From an uncultured Clostridia bacterium (lineage in GTDB: Bacteria; Bacillota; Clostridia; UBA1381): 64,000 nt of DNA. The notes under the pieces were generated by a model. The model ran no database searches, had not been told where the DNA came from, and saw nothing but the letters and a program-made list of their open reading frames with translations. Positions 60,671-64,000 of this stretch are shown here, piece after piece (within the stretch, counting starts at the first letter, position 1; every line of letters starts with the position of its first letter). A program made the translations under genes and the position numbers. Location: the NCBI GenBank assembly GCA_934454035.1, contig CAKSFY010000001.1:80009-144008 (forward strand), read 5' to 3'.

Positions 60671-62090
60671 TTGGCATCTGTCCATGCGCTGGAGCATGAT
60701 GCTGACATATATCCCGGTCATACTCATTACGCTATTGCTTATGACAATATACGTATCGGGCGCGCTTACAAAAAATCTTTACGAAAATGAACGCGTCACT
60801 TTATTTGCAAAGGCAAATATCATATCCGAGCTTACATCGGTCAATTCCGAACTGAGATTTGACGAAGACGCAATGAAAAATGCCAACAGAATACTGGCAG
60901 GTACGGGAATCCGCAGTATTGTAGTCAATCCTGCATGCAACGTTATTATGGACACCGGAACGGATTCGAATCTTACCGGCAAAATATTCATGCGTGATAT
61001 TTTGAAAACATCTTTTGAGGGCGAGCAGGCATTTGCCGTCACTGAAAACAATCAAGGCGTACACCTTTTGGCAGTCGCCGTTCCGATAAAATACGGCAGC
61101 AAAATAATAGGTGCGGCATACCTTTTTGAAACGATTGAAAATATAGATAAAATGATTGGCTCGGTAAAAATGAGCCTTTCGGTCTTTTCGGTGCTGATAA
61201 GCGTTTTGGTCGGTATGCTCAGTTTCGGAATGTCATATATTATAACGTCGCCCATTGAAGATGTTACAATGGCAGCCAAGGCAATCTCAAAAGGAGATTT
61301 TTCGAAAAAGCTTGCCGTCAAGGGCGGCTATCATGAGCTTGTACAAATGGCGGAAACCATCAACTTTATGAGTACCGAGCTGGAACATCTAAACGACAAT
61401 CGCAGGAAATTTGTCTCAGACGCGTCGCACGAGCTCAAAACTCCGCTTGCGACAATCAAGCTGATTTGCGACAGCATTGTCACTACCGAGAATCCCGACC
61501 CTGCAATGATTCAGGACTTTTTGGGGGATTTAAGCGATGAGGTGGACAGACTTACAAGAATAGTGGAGCGGCTGCTCACACTTACCAAGCTGGACTCTTC
61601 CGGAAATGAGCCGAAATTTACTCCGGTTGATTTTACCGTTATGCTTAATGCCATAACAAAAAAACTGACTCCCGTTGCAACGGCTGCAAACATTGTGCTC
61701 TACAGTGATTGGGGGGACACCGTGCTGGAGCCGATTAATCTGGATTATGACAAAATGTGGGAGGCAATTTATAATATAGTAGACAACGCAATCAAATATT
61801 CACCAGAGGGAGGCTTTGTCAAAATAAGCCTTGCTCTTGAGGACGGGCAAATCGTCATCCGCGTTGCTGACAACGGGCCCGGAATTCCGGACAGTGAGAA
61901 AGATAAAATATTTGAAAGGTTTTACCGTCTTGACGATTCACGCGCAAGAGATACCGGCGGCACGGGACTCGGGCTCGCCATTGCAAAGGAGGCTGTCCTT
62001 CTGCACAACGGAACTATCAGCGTGGAAAGCGTTGAGGGCATGGGAAGCACATTTGTTATACGGCTTCCGTACAATAAAGCTGAGGTATAA
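60642..62090 (+). CDS. Membrane sensor histidine kinase
   Basis: 482 residues. TM1 is YIPVILITLLLMTIYVSG and TM2 is SVFSVLISVLVGMLSFG, with an external sensor of about 130 residues between them, then HAMP. The H-box is FVSDASHELKTPLATI, the N-box IVDNAIKYSPEGG, and ADNGPGIPDSEKDKIFERFY and GGTGLGLAIAKEA complete the ATP site. The WalK/VicK-like class is suggested by order. The start may be GTG 60642 or ATG 60684; neither has a strong ribosome binding site. The signal sensed is unknown. Confidence 0.92.
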   Translation: MLAITTKKTDWHLSMRWSMMLTYIPVILITLLLMTIYVSGALTKNLYENERVTLFAKANIISELTSVNSELRFDEDAMKNANRILAGTGIRSIVVNPACNVIMDTGTDSNLTGKIFMRDILKTSFEGEQAFAVTENNQGVHLLAVAVPIKYGSKIIGAAYLFETIENIDKMIGSVKMSLSVFSVLISVLVGMLSFGMSYIITSPIEDVTMAAKAISKGDFSKKLAVKGGYHELVQMAETINFMSTELEHLNDNRRKFVSDASHELKTPLATIKLICDSIVTTENPDPAMIQDFLGDLSDEVDRLTRIVERLLTLTKLDSSGNEPKFTPVDFTVMLNAITKKLTPVATAANIVLYSDWGDTVLEPINLDYDKMWEAIYNIVDNAIKYSPEGGFVKISLALEDGQIVIRVADNGPGIPDSEKDKIFERFYRLDDSRARDTGGTGLGLAIAKEAVLLHNGTISVESVEGMGSTFVIRLPYNKAEV

Positions 62091-62124
62091 AAATAAGGCG
62101 GCATATTAATGAACCGCCTTATTT
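62091..62124. terminator. Bidirectional terminator between the kinase and the small peptide gene
   Basis: AAATAAGGCGG (62091-62101) pairs with CCGCCTTATTT (62114-62124), with a T run after it and an A run before it. Confidence 0.9.
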
Positions 62125-62138
62125 TTTATGGAAGCTTC

Positions 62139-62270
62139 TTATTTCTTGTATCCCCAAATATCGTCAACATCACCGTCAACAGTCACATCAACAGCTCCCT
62201 GTACAGATAATACCATAATATCTTCTGTATCAATTTCTACAATTTTAATTTCCGGTTTTACATATTCCAT
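62139..62270 (-). CDS. Small acidic peptide, unknown function
   Basis: 43 residues starting MEYVKPEIKIVEIDTEDIMV and ending DVDDIWGYKK. AAGGAGG lies 8 bases before the ATG, among the best ribosome binding sites in the window, so it is very probably translated. It follows the GLUG-type gene by 13 bases and shares its terminator. Short peptides with the start YxKPxIxIxExxxxDxI are common in gut Clostridia, usually beside secreted proteins, and have no known role. There is no signal peptide. It could be a regulator, a ribosomally made peptide precursor or a chaperone-like factor. Confidence 0.72.
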   Translation of the reverse strand: MEYVKPEIKIVEIDTEDIMVLSVQGAVDVTVDGDVDDIWGYKK

Positions 62271-62283
62271 TTTTTTATCCTCC

Positions 62284-63750
62284 TTATTGCTGATAGATAT
62301 AATCGCCGTTGACTTCAATACCCCAAATATAATTTCCGTCTGTGTCAACCGCAAAAGGAATTGCACTGAACGACTTTGTAATATATTCCTCTGTAAAGCC
62401 TTCTATAAGTCCGAATATATACTTATTCTCGGTTGTTTTTCCGTCAATATCAAAATCCTTAGCTGTAACAGTCTTTGCAGTCTGACTGTTAGTTGAATTG
62501 TATGTAACTGATGTAAACACCTTATTTGTTGATATTTCTTTTGATTCTCCGTCAATTGTCAGCTTAAATCCTACATTGTCATAATCAAGCTTATCTACAG
62601 CAGCAAAAAATGCAAGCCTGTAGATGGTTTTTCCATCTTTTTCAATCGGTGAAAGGTTTCTTAAAACAAGGCTGTTTGATTCAAGAGTTTTTACTTCCTT
62701 TACTGTATTTCCGCCATATTCGGACACCCAATCGGTTTCGCCTGCATCAGAGAGGGCAATCTTGAATGAATCTATATTGTATATCGATTTATCCCATGTA
62801 TTACCCGATACACTGCTGAAATCATCACCCATTGCCTGATTATCCGAATCGTTGTACATTCCGACAACAGGATTCAATATCTCTTTACCGTTAAAGGTCA
62901 ATTTTATTGCAGAATAATTATTCTGAATCACCTGCTTATTTGAATAAGGTGCTCCTGCTATTCCGCCGATTGTATATATGTTCTCATATTTTTTATCCAC
63001 ATTGTCACAGACTATAGTAATCGAGCCCTTTGCGGTATTGCCCACAAGCTTTGTTTCTTCCTGTGCATTGCCGATAATTCCGCCGAATGCCCAGAATCTG
63101 GTTGAATTTATAGCTCCGTCAAATGTGCAATTTGTAATTGTAAAAGCACCCGATCCCGCAATTCCGCCGATTTGATGACCTGCATAAATACTTCCGGAAA
63201 AACTGCAGTTATCAATTGTAGCATAGCCATGCCCGACAATTCCTCCGACATATGCAACAGACTTTGTATTATCTGCGTTTAAACCGGTTACAACTGCATT
63301 TTTGACATTAAGATTTTTTATAGTAGCCATATATGTCTTTCCGAATAAGCCTACACCCAATTTACCGGGTATATTTTGAATATTTATATTCGAAATAGTT
63401 TTATCCTGTCCGTCAAAATTTCCCTTGAATGATTTAGCATTAGTATGGCTTCCTGCCGGAAGAACCGTCAAGCCTGCCATGTCCAAATCGTTGTCAAGAA
63501 CCACAGTAACACCTTTATAATCAGTCCCGCTGTTCACGTTTTCAACAAACTTTACCCAGCCTGCCGGAGTTGATATATGCCATACATCATTTTCAGAATA
63601 AAAATCTGATTTAGATGCCGATATTGTATTAATCTCCGTTTCCGCACTTTTTGCGGCAGGCTCATCCGCATAGCTGCTGACAGGCAATCCGATTGCCGAC
63701 AATGCAATAACAGCAGCGACTGCAATTGATTTAAAATAGTTTTTTTTCAT
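62284..63750 (-). CDS. Secreted GLUG/beta-helix-type protein
   Basis: About 488 residues. A signal peptide (FKSIAVAAVIALSAIGLPVSSYA/DE) is followed by a short region with WHISTPAGWVKFVENVNSG. Next comes a right-handed beta-helix-like stretch with GLUG-type repeats: FKGNFDGQDKTISNINI, AYVGGIVGHGYATIDNCSFSG, GGIAGSGAFTITNCTFDG and FGGIIGNAQ. The C-terminal 190 residues form a separate beta domain (YRLAFFAAVDKLDYDNVGFKL). There is no SLH, LPXTG or dockerin. Such proteins act as adhesins or carbohydrate-binding proteins, but this one cannot be assigned. ATG 63750 has GGGAG upstream. Confidence 0.8.
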   Translation of the reverse strand: MKKNYFKSIAVAAVIALSAIGLPVSSYADEPAAKSAETEINTISASKSDFYSENDVWHISTPAGWVKFVENVNSGTDYKGVTVVLDNDLDMAGLTVLPAGSHTNAKSFKGNFDGQDKTISNINIQNIPGKLGVGLFGKTYMATIKNLNVKNAVVTGLNADNTKSVAYVGGIVGHGYATIDNCSFSGSIYAGHQIGGIAGSGAFTITNCTFDGAINSTRFWAFGGIIGNAQEETKLVGNTAKGSITIVCDNVDKKYENIYTIGGIAGAPYSNKQVIQNNYSAIKLTFNGKEILNPVVGMYNDSDNQAMGDDFSSVSGNTWDKSIYNIDSFKIALSDAGETDWVSEYGGNTVKEVKTLESNSLVLRNLSPIEKDGKTIYRLAFFAAVDKLDYDNVGFKLTIDGESKEISTNKVFTSVTYNSTNSQTAKTVTAKDFDIDGKTTENKYIFGLIEGFTEEYITKSFSAIPFAVDTDGNYIWGIEVNGDYIYQQ

Positions 63751-63840
63751 TTGGTTTTCTCCCTTCAATTTTTATAGAAATTTCCGCAGCTTCAAGGGAT
63801 GCGAAGCCCTGCCTCCTTTCCGGTTATTTATATTACAAAA

Positions 63841-63881
63841 AAGCATGGCGCTTTCGCCCAAAGGGCAAAAGCGCCATGCTT
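63841..63881. terminator. Long palindromic terminator upstream of the GLUG gene
   Basis: Arms of 19 bases at 63841-63859 and 63863-63881 (AAGCATGGCGCTTTcGCCC and its near-complement) pair with one mismatch around AAA. On the minus strand a T run follows, so it would stop or attenuate transcription coming from the right edge before the GLUG gene. Confidence 0.75.
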
Positions 63882-63924
63882 TTATTGTCAAGATTATTGC
63901 AGCAAAAAAAAAACAGAACTATCT

Positions 63925-64000
63925 GTATGTATGTATGTATGTATGTATGTATGTATGTATGTATGTATGTATGTATGTATGTATGTATGTATGTATGTAT
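63925..64000. repeat. GTAT tetranucleotide array
   Basis: A perfect array of GTAT, 19 copies, runs from 63925 to the window edge and may continue beyond it. A run of ten A lies at 63904-63913. The unit is not a multiple of three. Confidence 0.97.

Noticed and set aside
63790..63840. GGGATGCGAAGCC on the plus strand resembling part of a c-di-GMP-I riboswitch
   Set aside because: The second stem and the tetraloop receptor are missing, and no plus-strand gene follows.
1..64000. CRISPR arrays, tRNA or rRNA genes, prophage or insertion sequences
   Set aside because: No spaced direct repeats, tRNA-like folds, rRNA motifs, transposase or phage genes were seen.

Overview
The window looks like a chromosomal segment of a spore-forming, anaerobic, probably gut-dwelling Clostridia species (Bacillota) of moderate GC. 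The evidence is a germination protease (gpr), a SPOCS/LysM spore-coat type protein, a PdaB-like deacetylase, a complete V-type ATPase operon, S-layer-homology (SLH) surface proteins, a GatCAB amidotransferase, strong AGGAGG-type ribosome binding sites and many sigma-A promoters with 17-bp spacers. No phage, insertion sequence, CRISPR array, rRNA or tRNA was recognised. The species cannot be named from the sequence alone.

Layout. 1-4.8 kb (+): end of purD, a Nudix ADP-sugar hydrolase, gpr, and a pair of M16 peptidase-like genes ending in a large nested hairpin. 4.9-12.2 kb (-): seven tightly packed or overlapping genes (AI-2E-type membrane protein, two flavoproteins, a radical SAM protein and the zinc/manganese importer znuA-znuC-znuB). 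12.3-14.1 kb (-): an SLH protein with a repetitive C-terminal half. 14.25-18.5 kb (-): dxs-tlyA-ispE-comF, covering isoprenoid precursor synthesis, rRNA methylation and a ComF phosphoribosyltransferase. 18.7-20.4 kb (-): a PnuC-type vitamin transporter with its own promoter and an unexplained leader, then a deacetylase. 20.4-22.4 kb (+): esterase-rimM-trmD. 22.4-22.75 kb (-): RNase P RNA. 22.8-27.2 kb (-): an arginine cluster argD-argF-GNAT-MBL-argC behind a promoter that contains an ArgR-type box. 27.4-35.6 kb (+): rhamnulokinase, SPOCS/LysM protein, gatCAB, nrdR and mnmE.

35.8-45.9 kb (-) is a long operon that starts with an ACT-domain regulator and a PFL/UPF0210 protein and continues into V-ATPase subunits G/H, C, I, K, F, E, A, B and D. 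46.2-50.3 kb (+) holds a hotdog thioesterase and two tandem paralogous SLH proteins. The first also has a CAP/SCP domain and is interrupted by a single-base frameshift. Both share an unnamed domain of about 90 residues. 50.6-57.9 kb (-): Na/phosphate symporter-like protein, holA, a MITE-like inverted-repeat element, topB, a Ppx/GppA phosphatase and a HisZ/HisS-like protein with a native Cys/His-rich tail. 58.1-62.1 kb (+): prfA, an internally deleted DMT transporter, comEA and a two-component system. 62.1-63.75 kb (-): a secreted GLUG/beta-helix-like protein followed by a 43-residue acidic peptide. The window ends in a GTAT tetranucleotide array.

Most of the window is housekeeping. The accessory interest lies in the SLH/CAP locus, the GLUG protein-small peptide unit beside the tetranucleotide repeat, the metal-tail HisZ-like protein, and several structured non-coding stretches (pnuC leader, the 4.8-kb hairpin, the 35.65-kb hairpin and the 53.6-kb element). 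No clearly novel multi-gene system can be claimed from the sequence alone.
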